Counted from the stretch's first letter, positions 27,493 through 35,908 are shown. The stretch: 64,000 nucleotides of DNA from an uncultured Clostridia bacterium (GCA_910586765.1 CAJUJJ010000007.1:7731-71730), one strand, 5' to 3'. Notes: generated from the letters alone by a model not told the origin. Numbers and translations are program-made.

Positions 27493-27876
27493 TTACTTTA
27501 AGTACAATAAATCCTTTTTGAATTTATCATAATTAAAATTACCTTTAGATTTAATTTGTTTTACCGCTGTCAAAATCATTTCTTTTGTTTGCTCTACTTT
27601 TCCTAAACTATCTGCTTTATAGTAATTTTCAAAGTTCATTCTAATTGTTATACTAACAATACTTTTATTACAAAGAAATTTGATATTTTCTTTCCATTTT
27701 CCGCTATCATATATTTCCTGTGGAGCTACAACAGGAATGATGCCAATAATATGTAAAGTATCGCTATATTCCTTATCCTTAAAAAAAACATATGCTTTTT
27801 GGCAAAATTTATATACTTCATCGTCGACACCATAATGCTCTTTAAAATAGGCAGGTGAATTTATATTTAATTCCAT
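27493..27876 (-). CDS. Hypothetical protein, possibly an orphan immunity-type protein
   Basis: A 127-residue soluble, lysine-rich protein with no signal or membrane span. I do not recognise a named domain. The overall make-up (small, mixed alpha/beta, one CNKSIVSITIRMNFENYYKAD strand-rich core, no catalytic motif) resembles solitary immunity proteins, but no toxin gene is nearby. It lies 38 bp downstream of purC in the same direction. The ribosome site GGGGTGAA supports translation. Confidence 0.5.
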   Translation of the reverse strand: MELNINSPAYFKEHYGVDDEVYKFCQKAYVFFKDKEYSDTLHIIGIIPVVAPQEIYDSGKWKENIKFLCNKSIVSITIRMNFENYYKADSLGKVEQTKEMILTAVKQIKSKGNFNYDKFKKDLLYLK

Positions 27877-27914
27877 AATTCACCCCAAATATTTACAATT
27901 TTCAAAAGTGTGCT

Positions 27915-28622
27915 TTATTTTGATGTAATTCTTCTCCAAACTTCTTCATAGGCTTCTTCTACACCGCCCAAATCTCTACGAAATCTATCTTTATCTAATT
28001 TTTGTTTTGTATTTGCGTCCCAAAGGCGACAGGTATCAGGAGAAACCTCATCAGCAAGTATTATTTTATCACCATATTTACCAAATTCTATTTTAAAATC
28101 TACTAATATAATATCTCTTTCTATAAAGAATTTTTTCATCAATTCATTTATTTTTAATGCACTTTCAGAAATTGTTTTCAATTCTTGTTCTGTCGCAATA
28201 CCAATGGCTGTAATTTGCATATCATTAATCATAGGGTCACCTAGAGCGTCATTTTTATAAGAAAACTCTAATACAGCATTTTTTAATGATGTGCCTTCCT
28301 CTACCCCAAACTTTTTAGAAAAGCTCCCTGCTGCAATATTTCTTACAATAACCTCTAATGGTACAATTTTTACTTTTTTTACAAGTGTTTCTCTATCACT
28401 AATTTCTTTTACAAAATGATTTTCAACACCATTTTCTGCTAAATATTGAAATACAATATTTGTCATTTTATTATTGATAACACCTTTTCCTGCAATAGAA
28501 CCCTTTTTTAATCCATTAAATGCAGTTGCATCGTCTTTGTAATCTACAATATACAAATTTTCATCTTCTGTTTTGTACACTTTTTTTGCTTTTCCTTCAT
28601 AAAGCATTTCTAATTTTTTCAT
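27915..28622 (-). CDS. purC: SAICAR synthetase (PurC)
   Basis: A 235-residue enzyme joining aspartate to CAIR in purine synthesis. YEGKAKKVYKTED at the N terminus, the central LEVIVRNIAAGSF and the LADEVSPDTCRLWD signature are clear. The start follows GGGGAG. Its pathway successor purB is encoded downstream after two interposed genes. Confidence 0.97.
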   Translation of the reverse strand: MKKLEMLYEGKAKKVYKTEDENLYIVDYKDDATAFNGLKKGSIAGKGVINNKMTNIVFQYLAENGVENHFVKEISDRETLVKKVKIVPLEVIVRNIAAGSFSKKFGVEEGTSLKNAVLEFSYKNDALGDPMINDMQITAIGIATEQELKTISESALKINELMKKFFIERDIILVDFKIEFGKYGDKIILADEVSPDTCRLWDANTKQKLDKDRFRRDLGGVEEAYEEVWRRITSK

Positions 28623-28699
28623 ACCATTCTCCCCTTTGCAGTTATATTACAAAATTTTCTATTTTATACTACCACAACAAAAAAAGAACCGCAATACTT

Positions 28700-29305
28700 T
28701 CAAAAATTCTTTACAGGGCAATTTATTTTTTCTATTGTAATATGTCCTTTTGTCACAGACACAAGAGAATAGGTTTCTTGCTCTAAAAAGAACTTCCAAA
28801 AACCATCATATCCTGCTCCTGTTAAAACACAAAGCATAGCACTCATAACACCATTGTGTGTCACTAAAAGCACCGTTTCATTTTCTTCTGTTTCTTTTAT
28901 TACTTGTTCTAACGCTTTTCTAATTCTTTCATAAAATGTAAAAAATGCTTCTCCCTCAGGAATACAAAAATTTTTCCAATCCTTTCCCCACTGTTCAAAG
29001 GCTTCTGGATATTCCTTTTGTAATACTTTATAATGTTTTCCTTCCCAAAGTCCAAAATTTAATTCTCTGAACTCTTTTCTTTTATCTAAAACAATATTCT
29101 TTCCTTTTGTAATAATTTCTGCTGTTTCTACAGAACGTTTTAAATCACTTGTAATTACTTTATCACATATTACATTTTTAAAAAATCCATATAATGTTTG
29201 TGCTTGTTTTATTCCTACTTCGTTAATAGGGCAATCTGTCCAGCCGTAATATAATTTTTCTTTATTCATATCTGTTTGTCCATGACGCACTAAATATAAT
29301 TTCAT
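28700..29305 (-). CDS. cobC: Histidine phosphatase, probable alpha-ribazole phosphatase (CobC)
   Basis: A 201-residue phosphoglycerate-mutase-like phosphatase with the RHG motif at 7-9 (LVRHGQTD) and the second catalytic His in LLVTHNGV. Its start overlaps the end of cobS by 4 bp, which supports alpha-ribazole-5'-phosphate dephosphorylation in cobalamin assembly over a general phosphatase. Confidence 0.85.
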   Translation of the reverse strand: MKLYLVRHGQTDMNKEKLYYGWTDCPINEVGIKQAQTLYGFFKNVICDKVITSDLKRSVETAEIITKGKNIVLDKRKEFRELNFGLWEGKHYKVLQKEYPEAFEQWGKDWKNFCIPEGEAFFTFYERIRKALEQVIKETEENETVLLVTHNGVMSAMLCVLTGAGYDGFWKFFLEQETYSLVSVTKGHITIEKINCPVKNF

Positions 29306-30051
29306 ATTATTCCCCCTTGTAAAGTCATTACTGCTAAAAATACAATTTCTGAAAATTCATAACCTGCTCCTAATGTATCTCCTGTCATACCTCCAATTTT
29401 ATGCTGACAATATTCTCTAAAAAGAAAACCAAAAAGTAATACTGTCAATATAGGCAAAATACTTTTCATTCTTAGAAATCCTGCTAAAAGTGCTATTCCT
29501 ATTAAAACTGATGTTATCATATATTTTGTATATTTTTTTGTTAAATATAAACTACCTAAGCCAGACTGCTCTTTAGCATAATTACTTTTCATTAGTATAG
29601 GTGTTGCCATTTTTCCTGCTACTGGTGCAAGCAATACTGCTAAATATCCATCACTTTCTGCCATTGATACCAAAAATACTATTTTTAATATAATATCAAA
29701 CAGTAATGCTAATGCTCCATTTGTGCCTACTCTACTATCTTTCATAATTTCAAGCATTTTTTCTTTTTTTCTTGCAGAGAAAAAACCATCACAAGTATCT
29801 GCTAAACCATCTAAATGAAATCCTCCTGTTACTATCGTTTCAGAAAGTACTGCAAAAACTGCCCCTATGAAAGGCATTTTGAAAAAAAATACCATTGCTC
29901 CATAACAAACATAGTCAATTAGTCCTACCAAAAGTCCTATTAGTGTATAAAATAAAATTCCTTTTGAAAATTCTTGTTGAGGTAATATTTTATTTGAAGT
30001 AGGTACTGGTAATATTGTTAAAAAGCTAACTGTACTCCAAAATAATTGCAA
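29302..30051 (-). CDS. cobS: Adenosylcobinamide-GDP ribazoletransferase (cobalamin synthase)
   Basis: A 249-residue membrane enzyme joining AdoCbi-GDP to alpha-ribazole. FWSTVSFLTILPVP at the start and the metal-binding GGFHLDGLADTCDGFFS are diagnostic; about six membrane segments follow. The start is read as TTG (30049-30051), correctly spaced from AAAGGGGTG. A GTG three codons earlier overlaps that ribosome site and would overlap cobU by 4 bp. Confidence 0.93.
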   Translation of the reverse strand: MQLFWSTVSFLTILPVPTSNKILPQQEFSKGILFYTLIGLLVGLIDYVCYGAMVFFFKMPFIGAVFAVLSETIVTGGFHLDGLADTCDGFFSARKKEKMLEIMKDSRVGTNGALALLFDIILKIVFLVSMAESDGYLAVLLAPVAGKMATPILMKSNYAKEQSGLGSLYLTKKYTKYMITSVLIGIALLAGFLRMKSILPILTVLLFGFLFREYCQHKIGGMTGDTLGAGYEFSEIVFLAVMTLQGGII

Positions 30052-30056
30052 TGTTA

Positions 30057-30605
30057 TCACCCCTTTATTTTCATAGGAATACCAGATACTACAAAATATA
30101 CTTCATTTGCTTTTTGTGCTAATATCTGATTGACATTTCCCATCATATCCCTAAAATATCTACTCAGTTTATCCATTGGAACAATTCCTAATCCTATTTC
30201 CCCTGTTACAATAATTATTTCACTTTTTGACGCACTACAAATTTCTGCTATTTCTTTTAACTCCAATAATATTTTATTTTCTAGTTTCATAAAATCCATT
30301 TTCTCAACATCATCTGCTTCACTATATTCAAATATCAAATTTGTTAAAAGTAATGTAATACAATCCAATAATATACAACAATATTTATTTTCTGCATTTT
30401 TTATCTTTTCTGCTAAATTGATATAACTTTCTAGCGTATCCCAATATTCTGGCCGACGTTGTTTATGCTTCAAAATGCGATGCTCCATTTCTTCATCAGT
30501 TACTTTTGCTGTAGCAATATAAAGTACATTTCCATTTACTTTTTTTGCTAAATCTTCTGCAAAAGCACTTTTTCCACTTCTGTCGCCTCCTGTTACTAAT
30601 ATCAT
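30057..30605 (-). CDS. cobU: Adenosylcobinamide kinase / guanylyltransferase
   Basis: A 182-residue bifunctional enzyme that activates cobinamide with GTP. It has the P-loop GGDRSGKSAFAE (6-17) and the HKQRRPEYWDTLE block with the guanylylated histidine region. Its start overlaps the cobT stop by 4 bp. Confidence 0.94.
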   Translation of the reverse strand: MILVTGGDRSGKSAFAEDLAKKVNGNVLYIATAKVTDEEMEHRILKHKQRRPEYWDTLESYINLAEKIKNAENKYCCILLDCITLLLTNLIFEYSEADDVEKMDFMKLENKILLELKEIAEICSASKSEIIIVTGEIGLGIVPMDKLSRYFRDMMGNVNQILAQKANEVYFVVSGIPMKIKG

Positions 30606-31687
30606 ATTGTTTTATCCTCTCTAATATCTATGTAATTTGATTTGTCTACATTCCCCTGTTCAAATGTTGCCATTTCTGCCATAATTTTTGTTGCTGCTTC
30701 TGCTAAATACATTGTAAAAGGGCAACCTGTGCCTTCTCCCAATCTCATCTCTAGTTGAAAATAAGGACGTAAACCAATTTGTTTTGCTGCAATGTGATAT
30801 GCAGGTTCTGCTGACTGATGAGAAGCTAATAAATATTGTTTTACCAAAGGCTGACATACACACGCTGCTAATGCTGCACTAATGGATATTACACCATCTA
30901 CTATAATAGGTATTCTATAATAAGCTGCACCTAAAAAACAACCCATAAGTCCTGCAATATCAAATCCGCCTATTTTTTGTACTACTTCAAAAGCATTTTT
31001 TTTATCCATAGTATGATGTAATTGTAATATTCTTTTTAAAACTTCTTTTTTCTTTTGAAATAATTCTTCTGTTAGTCCTGCCCCTTTTCCTGTTGCTTCT
31101 TCTACATTACAGCCTGTTAATGCTATAATCACAGATGTTGCCGTTGTAGTATTGCTAATTCCCATTTCTCCTGTTCCTAATATAGTATAACCTTGTTGTT
31201 TTAGTTGTTTTACCAATTCAAAACCTGTATAAATTGCTTTTTCCATTTCTTGCTTTGTCATAGCTTCTTCTTTTGCACTATTTTTTGTACCATAATTAAT
31301 TTTTTTATAAATAAGTTGTTTATGTATTACATTGCCGTTAATTCCGATATCTACAATTTTTAAATCTATATTTAATTGTCTTGATAATATAGAAATTCCT
31401 GTCATTCCCTCCAACATATTATACGTTTGTACTGCTGTTACTTCTTGTGGTGCTGTGCTAACACCTTCCTCATAAACTCCATTATCTGCACACATCACTA
31501 TAATTGCTTTTTTATCCAATTTATTTTGTATGCTTCCTGTAATTCCAGAAATTGTAATTGCTAATTCTTCTAATCTTCCTAAACTGCCAATAGGCTTTAT
31601 TAAATTATCTTGATATTGTTTTGCCTCTTTCATTGTCTTTTCAAAAAGAGGTTGTATGTCATTTATCATTTGCTGTATATTTTCCAT
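30602..31687 (-). CDS. cobT: Nicotinate-nucleotide--dimethylbenzimidazole phosphoribosyltransferase (CobT)
   Basis: A 361-residue enzyme that makes alpha-ribazole phosphate, the lower ligand. QDNLIKPIGSLGRLEELA, VMCADNGVYEEGVS, GTGEMGISNTTTA and the late IGLRPYFQLEMRLGEGTG match the family. Start 31687 follows AAGGTGGG. It heads the cobT-cobU-cobS-cobC operon. Corrin-ring synthesis genes are absent from the window, so these genes would serve salvage or the final steps. Confidence 0.95.
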   Translation of the reverse strand: MENIQQMINDIQPLFEKTMKEAKQYQDNLIKPIGSLGRLEELAITISGITGSIQNKLDKKAIIVMCADNGVYEEGVSTAPQEVTAVQTYNMLEGMTGISILSRQLNIDLKIVDIGINGNVIHKQLIYKKINYGTKNSAKEEAMTKQEMEKAIYTGFELVKQLKQQGYTILGTGEMGISNTTTATSVIIALTGCNVEEATGKGAGLTEELFQKKKEVLKRILQLHHTMDKKNAFEVVQKIGGFDIAGLMGCFLGAAYYRIPIIVDGVISISAALAACVCQPLVKQYLLASHQSAEPAYHIAAKQIGLRPYFQLEMRLGEGTGCPFTMYLAEAATKIMAEMATFEQGNVDKSNYIDIREDKTI

Positions 31688-31750
31688 ATATATGCCCACC
31701 TTTTCAAAATACTTATATTTATATAATAAATCAATTTAAAAACAAATAAA

Positions 31751-31798
31751 AGCCCCTTATTGTACCAATAGGGCATAATAAGGAGCTTTTTTAATGAA
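31751..31798. terminator. Bidirectional terminator after the DUF1540 gene
   Basis: A stem of 10 pairs with one mismatch (31751-31761 with 31777-31787) lies just after the DUF1540 stop. T-rich sequence follows on both strands. Confidence 0.8.
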
Positions 31799-31799
31799 A

Positions 31800-31961
31800 T
31801 TATTTCAATACGAAAGATTGACAGTCAGTACATTGATCCATTGTTGGATTTGTTTCATGAGTACCTACTTGGATACTTTTTAAAGAACAGTAATCTTTTG
31901 AACCACAGTGGTATTTACAATTTGTTACACTACATCTAATACATTCGTTTGCAGTTTGCAT
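31800..31961 (-). CDS. DUF1540 small cysteine-rich protein
   Basis: A 53-residue protein with eight cysteines. ECIRCSVTNCKYH, a central CSLKSIQVG and the C-terminal CTDCQSFVL match DUF1540, a clostridial family of presumed metal-binding small proteins. The start ATG (31959-31961) follows TTAGGAGG at good spacing, and a terminator follows directly. Upstream lies TTATATA-15 bp-CATACTAT, close to the promoter consensus of the mother-cell sigma factor SigE. Function unknown; expression in sporulation is inferred. Confidence 0.85.
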   Translation of the reverse strand: MQTANECIRCSVTNCKYHCGSKDYCSLKSIQVGTHETNPTMDQCTDCQSFVLK

Positions 31962-32003
31962 AATGAATTCCTCCTAAAAATATAAATCATATTTGTTACA
32001 AAA

Positions 32004-32033
32004 ATAGTATGACCAAAAATAAAAAATATATAA
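32004..32033 (-). promoter_or_regulatory. SigE-like promoter of the DUF1540 gene
   Basis: On the minus strand, TTATATA (32027-32033), 15 bp, then CATACTAT (32004-32011). The Bacillus SigE consensus is about KMATATW-14/15-CATACAHT, so 6 of 7 and 7 of 8 positions agree. It leaves a 36-nt leader to the start codon. Confidence 0.5.
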
Positions 32034-32043
32034 ATATTTTTCT

Positions 32044-32072
32044 TTTCAAACGCTGGTAAAATCTGTTATACT
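32044..32072 (+). promoter_or_regulatory. Possible promoter of the isochorismatase-like gene
   Basis: -10 TATACT (32067-32072) with a weak -35 TTTCAA (32044-32049) at 17 bp, ~43 bp before the start codon. The -35 box matches poorly. Confidence 0.45.
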
Positions 32073-32114
32073 AATATTGCATTTATCATAACAACAAAAA
32101 TAAGGAGAATTTTT

Positions 32115-32666
32115 ATGCGAATTAAAAAAGAAAATACAATGTGTATTGTCATTGACGATCAAGAAAAACTTATCCCCAGTATTTTAGAAAAAGAGCAGCT
32201 TTTAGAAAATACTAAAAAACTTTGTACTGGCTTATTAGCACTAAACGTTCCTTGCATTGTAACAGAACATTATAGAAAAGGATTAGGTGAAACAGTACCT
32301 ATGTTAAAAGAAGCATTAAAAATACCAGAAAAAACAAAAGCATATGATAAAATTACATTCAGTGCCTATGAAAATGAAGAAATTAAAAATTTTATTGCAC
32401 ATTCTGGCAAAAAAAATATTATTATATGTGGTACAGAAGCACACATCTGTGTATTACAGACAACGATTGATTTACAAAATGCTGGTTATCAAGTGATATT
32501 AGTAGAAGATTGTATCGGTTCTCGTACACAAATTAATAAAGATGGTGCTGTAAAAAGAGCAATGCAAGAAGGTGCTATTATAAGCACATATGAAGCAATA
32601 TTATTTGAATTAGTAAGAGTAGCTGGAACACCTGAATTTAAACAAATATTAAATATTATAAAATAA
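32115..32666 (+). CDS. Isochorismatase-family cysteine hydrolase
   Basis: A 183-residue protein of the nicotinamidase/isochorismatase fold. The likely triad is visible: Asp in VIDDQEKL (D14 or D15), K79 in DKITFSA and C112 in CGTEAHICVLQT. Members hydrolyse amides or enol ethers such as nicotinamide or isochorismate. I cannot tell the substrate; the closest type is the YcaC/MAR1-like group of unknown substrate. The start follows AAGGAG. It is a single-gene plus-strand unit between two minus-strand units. Confidence 0.85.
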   Translation: MRIKKENTMCIVIDDQEKLIPSILEKEQLLENTKKLCTGLLALNVPCIVTEHYRKGLGETVPMLKEALKIPEKTKAYDKITFSAYENEEIKNFIAHSGKKNIIICGTEAHICVLQTTIDLQNAGYQVILVEDCIGSRTQINKDGAVKRAMQEGAIISTYEAILFELVRVAGTPEFKQILNIIK

Positions 32667-32671
32667 TTTAA

Positions 32672-32720
32672 AAAAGAGAGTATTTTTATTATTTATATGA
32701 AATACTCTCTTTTGTTTTTA
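32672..32720. terminator. Bidirectional terminator between hydrolase and mrp
   Basis: A perfect 14-bp stem (32672-32685 with 32700-32713) with a T-run on the plus side, and A-tracts giving T on the minus side. It can serve both converging genes. Confidence 0.85.
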
Positions 32721-32725
32721 TATTA

Positions 32726-33559
32726 TTATAATTCTATTTTTTGAATTAACTTTTCTATTGCCTCATCTAAAAATGAAACATCTTTTTGTTCTATATTTCC
32801 AGCATCACAAAGTGCTGCAATATCTGGTTGTATTGGGAGTTGTGCCAACACATCAATATTCATTTCGTCAGCAACTTGTTGCAATTTACTCTCTCCAAAA
32901 GGATATAACTTTTTACCACAATCATCACAAACCATATAGCTCATATTTTCAATAATACCACAAACCGGAATAGACATTTTTTCTGCCATATGATAAGATT
33001 TTTTTACAATCAATGAAACCAAATCTTGAGGTGTGGTTATAATGACTACACCATCTACAGGAATACTCTGGAATACTGTTAAAGGAACGTCACCTGTACC
33101 TGGAGGCATATCAATAAGCAAAACATCTAAATCCCCCCAAGCTACATCAGTCCAAAACTGTTTTACAGCATTACCAATTACAGGGCCTCTCCATACTACT
33201 GGAGCATCTTCTTCCTCTAATATTAAATTTGTAGACATAATAGAAATACCAGTTTGTGTATTTACTACATCAATACCATTCCCATTTCCTACTGCTTTTT
33301 GATGTACACCAAAAGCCTTTGGTATAGAAGGACCTGTAATATCTCCATCTAATATTCCTACACGATACCCTTTTTTACGGAGTGCTACTGCAATACAAGA
33401 TGTCATGGAAGATTTTCCAACACCGCCTTTTCCACTCATAATACTAATTACTTTTTTGATATGACTTTGTGAATTTGGCATCTCCATAAAATTTGCTTTT
33501 CTTTCTGCACAGTCACTCTTACAGCTAGCACATTGTGACTTGTCACAGTTGTTACTCAT
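32726..33559 (-). CDS. mrp: Mrp/NBP35-family iron-sulfur carrier ATPase
   Basis: A 277-residue ParA/MinD-type ATPase for iron-sulfur cluster carriage. An N-terminal cysteine cluster (C5, C10, C13, C17) as in NBP35-type proteins is followed by the deviant Walker A GKGGVGKS (43-50). GDITGPSIPKAFG, LIDMPPGTGD and the CxxC in MVCDDCGKK complete the family pattern. ATG at 33559 follows GGAGATGG. An upstream ATG would overlap the surface-protein stop by 4 bp, so coupling is possible. Confidence 0.9.
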   Translation of the reverse strand: MSNNCDKSQCASCKSDCAERKANFMEMPNSQSHIKKVISIMSGKGGVGKSSMTSCIAVALRKKGYRVGILDGDITGPSIPKAFGVHQKAVGNGNGIDVVNTQTGISIMSTNLILEEEDAPVVWRGPVIGNAVKQFWTDVAWGDLDVLLIDMPPGTGDVPLTVFQSIPVDGVVIITTPQDLVSLIVKKSYHMAEKMSIPVCGIIENMSYMVCDDCGKKLYPFGESKLQQVADEMNIDVLAQLPIQPDIAALCDAGNIEQKDVSFLDEAIEKLIQKIEL

Positions 33560-33576
33560 TTTTTCCATCTCCATTC

Positions 33577-35310
33577 TCATTCTTTCGCTGGTGCAAATAA
33601 ATCTAATGTAACATAAATTGTAAAATTAGAATCAAACGCTGCTAAACCATAATGTGTTAATTCTGGATTTAATAAATTCGTTCTTGTACCTGCTTCCATC
33701 ATAAGCTGATGATAAGTATTAATTGCATCTTCGCCTTCTATTTTTACAACGCTTTCTCCTGCCATAGTGTATTTTACACCCCCTGCAGTCATTCTGTCAA
33801 ATGGATTTTCGCCTTTTTGATTGGTATAACCAACATAATTATTTTTGCTCATATCCCAGCTATGATAATATGCAACATTGGCTGCGGTGTCATCACTTGT
33901 TAATACAGCAGCTCCTTCTTGCACACGAGCACTATTTATAATATCAATCAATTCTGTTTTAAAGTTATCTAAAAACTGTTGAGAATAACGTAACTGTAAC
34001 TGTTGTTTATAATCAGAAGTACGAATTAAAATACCTTCTGCTTTATAGTCTTTATTTAACAGTACAAACGTATCTTTTCCTTCATCTTGCAATTCTGCTC
34101 TAAAATTTTTTAAATCTAAATACCTCACATTTGTAATGTCATTTGCGTCCATTTTTCCTGTAACACCTTTATATTGAAATGTCATATCATTTGTAAAAAT
34201 TTCTGCTATTTTATTGTCTTTTATAGAAACCATAAAAAAATGTTTATAATTATTTATATAGACATATCTTTCCAATGAATAACTATTCTGGTCAATACGG
34301 CTAGGCTCTCCCCAATCCGATTTTAATTTTGAAACGGTTTGTCCAATCGAAATTGTTTTCCCATCTATTACAATACCATCTGACTGATTTTGTGATGTTG
34401 TATTTGTTTTTGTATCTTGTTTTGGTTGTTCCGTTTTAGCTGACTGTTCTGTTGGTTGTTCTGTTTTAGCTGGCTGTTCTGTTGGTGTAGTTTCTGTTGG
34501 TTGCTCTACTTTAGCTGGCTGTTCCGTTGGTGTGGTTTCTGTTGGTTGTTCTGTTTTAGCTGGCTGTTCCGTTGGTGTAGTTTCCGTTGGTTGCTCTACT
34601 TTAGCTGGCTGCTCTGTTGGTGTGGTTTCTGTTGGTTGCTCTACTTTAACTAGCTGCTCTGTTGGTATAGCTTCTGTTGACTGTTCTGTTTTTTGTGCAT
34701 CACTTGGCATTGTACTCTCATAAATTGCTGTAAATGCTACAACAGCTTCCTCTACAGTGACATCTTTAAAAGGAGAAAAATATCCTTCAAATCCATTCAT
34801 AATACCAGCCATTTGTATTTTTTTAATATAAGGTAAAACACTTTTATCCAACTGGTTAATATCTTTAAATTCAATTTCTGTATTCTTTTCTTTTAATTCT
34901 ATATTACTTTTTTCTAATGTTTTTACGAGTACGATTGCCATTTGTTCCCTTGTAATAGGGCTATCTGGTTCAAAAATATGTTCCTGTTTTCCACTTATAA
35001 TTCCCATAGCATAAGCAAAAACAATTTCTGGCTGATTTGTATCCCAAAAAGGATTATGTATATTATCAATATTAATTCTTTCTTTTGTTACTTTTTGATA
35101 AAACTGTATCGCCATTTTTGTAAATTCTTGTCGTGTCATATTTTCTGTTCCATGTGAAAGCAATTCTTCTGGTATTAATTCAAGCTGATAAGCCTTTTCC
35201 ATACTGGAAACTGCCCAATCACTTGCTTTTATTTGTGTTGCTGCAAAGGCAGTTGTTGTCATAGAAACAGTCAATGCTGTTGCTACACTCATTTTAAAAA
35301 ACCATTTCAT
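33577..35310 (-). CDS. Surface protein: SLH domains, Pro/Thr repeat and CAP domain
   Basis: A 577-residue exported protein. A signal peptide (about 1-23) is followed by three S-layer-homology repeats (about 28-200; e.g. GIISGKQEHIFEPDSPITREQMA), which anchor to wall polymer. A Thr/Glu/Pro/Gln linker of 15-residue repeats spans 212-301. A CAP-associated region (about 311-440) precedes a CAP/SCP domain (about 450-577; INSARVQEGAAVL, YYHSWDMSKNN, AGESV). CAP domains are secreted modules of varied or unknown action. The start follows AAAGGAAAGG. It is the only obvious cell-surface anchor protein here. Confidence 0.88.
   Translation of the reverse strand: MKWFFKMSVATALTVSMTTTAFAATQIKASDWAVSSMEKAYQLELIPEELLSHGTENMTRQEFTKMAIQFYQKVTKERINIDNIHNPFWDTNQPEIVFAYAMGIISGKQEHIFEPDSPITREQMAIVLVKTLEKSNIELKEKNTEIEFKDINQLDKSVLPYIKKIQMAGIMNGFEGYFSPFKDVTVEEAVVAFTAIYESTMPSDAQKTEQSTEAIPTEQLVKVEQPTETTPTEQPAKVEQPTETTPTEQPAKTEQPTETTPTEQPAKVEQPTETTPTEQPAKTEQPTEQSAKTEQPKQDTKTNTTSQNQSDGIVIDGKTISIGQTVSKLKSDWGEPSRIDQNSYSLERYVYINNYKHFFMVSIKDNKIAEIFTNDMTFQYKGVTGKMDANDITNVRYLDLKNFRAELQDEGKDTFVLLNKDYKAEGILIRTSDYKQQLQLRYSQQFLDNFKTELIDIINSARVQEGAAVLTSDDTAANVAYYHSWDMSKNNYVGYTNQKGENPFDRMTAGGVKYTMAGESVVKIEGEDAINTYHQLMMEAGTRTNLLNPELTHYGLAAFDSNFTIYVTLDLFAPAKE
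34450..34677 (-). repeat. 45-bp in-frame tandem repeats in the surface protein gene
   Basis: Five copies of a 15-codon unit of pattern TExxPTEQxxKxEQP (first copy degenerate), alternating AKVEQ and AKTEQ versions, plus a partial sixth. Near-identity at DNA level suggests recent copy-number change. It encodes a flexible linker. Confidence 0.9.
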
Positions 35311-35375
35311 ACAACCTTTCCTTTCTTTTAAATTTTTATTGCTACTTATTACAAAAGTATGTACAATTTATGAAT

Positions 35376-35403
35376 AGTATACCATATTTTATAAATTTTT
35401 CAA
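35376..35403 (-). promoter_or_regulatory. Promoter of the SLH/CAP gene
   Basis: On the minus strand, -35 TTGAAA (35398-35403), 16 bp, then -10 TATACT (35376-35381) preceded by TGG (extended -10). The leader is ~60 nt. Confidence 0.65.
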
Positions 35404-35519
35404 TACATATATTTTAAAAAACTTCTTAATTCTTTTTATTTTCATAAGCAGTATTGTTAAAAAATTTTGTAAAAATTATGTTACAATTTTTATAAAAATC
35501 ATATTAAATATGATACAGA

Positions 35520-35550
35520 AAGGCTGCCGATAATACCGACAGCCCTACTT
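35520..35550. terminator. Hairpin downstream of the HPr-like gene
   Basis: A stem with one mismatch (35522-35529 with 35537-35544). T-rich sequence follows on both sides, stronger on the plus strand. It is the likely end of the uvrC-to-HPr-like gene run. The rest of 35404-35665 is AT-rich without any coding frame I can support. Confidence 0.6.
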
Positions 35551-35665
35551 TGTTTTTTATTGTTATTATCAAATTTTGTATACTATTTTTTATGTGTTTT
35601 ATTTTTTGTACTTTACATTATTATAGATATTATTTGCAGCTTATAAAAAATATAATTCCTAAAGA

Positions 35666-35908
35666 TTAAGCTAAAACACCTGCTAATTCATTTACAGCTT
35701 GTTCTGCATCGCTTCCTTCTGCTGTAATCACTGCTAATTTTCCTTCTATCATGCCTAAGGCAATCGTTCCCATAATACTTTTTGCATTAATTTTTTTGTC
35801 ATCAATCATTACTTGTATTCTACAATCATATTTACTTGCTGTTTGTACAAAAAAAGCTGCTTGTCTTGCATCTAAGGAACTGTTAATAACTACCTTTTTT
35901 TCTGCCAC
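35666..35908 (-). CDS. HPr-like protein lacking the phosphorylatable histidine (Crh-like)
   Basis: An 80-residue HPr-fold protein. In normal HPr, His15 of the GxHARPA motif accepts phosphate from enzyme I. Here that motif reads SLDARQA, with Asp13 at the His position. The regulatory serine region is kept (NAKSIMG, Ser44), matching the site HPr kinase phosphorylates. It therefore cannot carry PTS phosphate in the usual way but could still be an HprK target, like Bacillus Crh. Start is GTG at 35908; it overlaps whiA by 19 bp. hprK lies in the same gene run. Target proteins are unknown. Confidence 0.85.
   Translation of the reverse strand: MAEKKVVINSSLDARQAAFFVQTASKYDCRIQVMIDDKKINAKSIMGTIALGMIEGKLAVITAEGSDAEQAVNELAGVLA

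Noticed and set aside
31688..31799. Cobalamin riboswitch upstream of cobT
   Set aside because: The gap is too short and consists of a terminator hairpin and AT-rich DNA; no B12-box-like sequence was seen.
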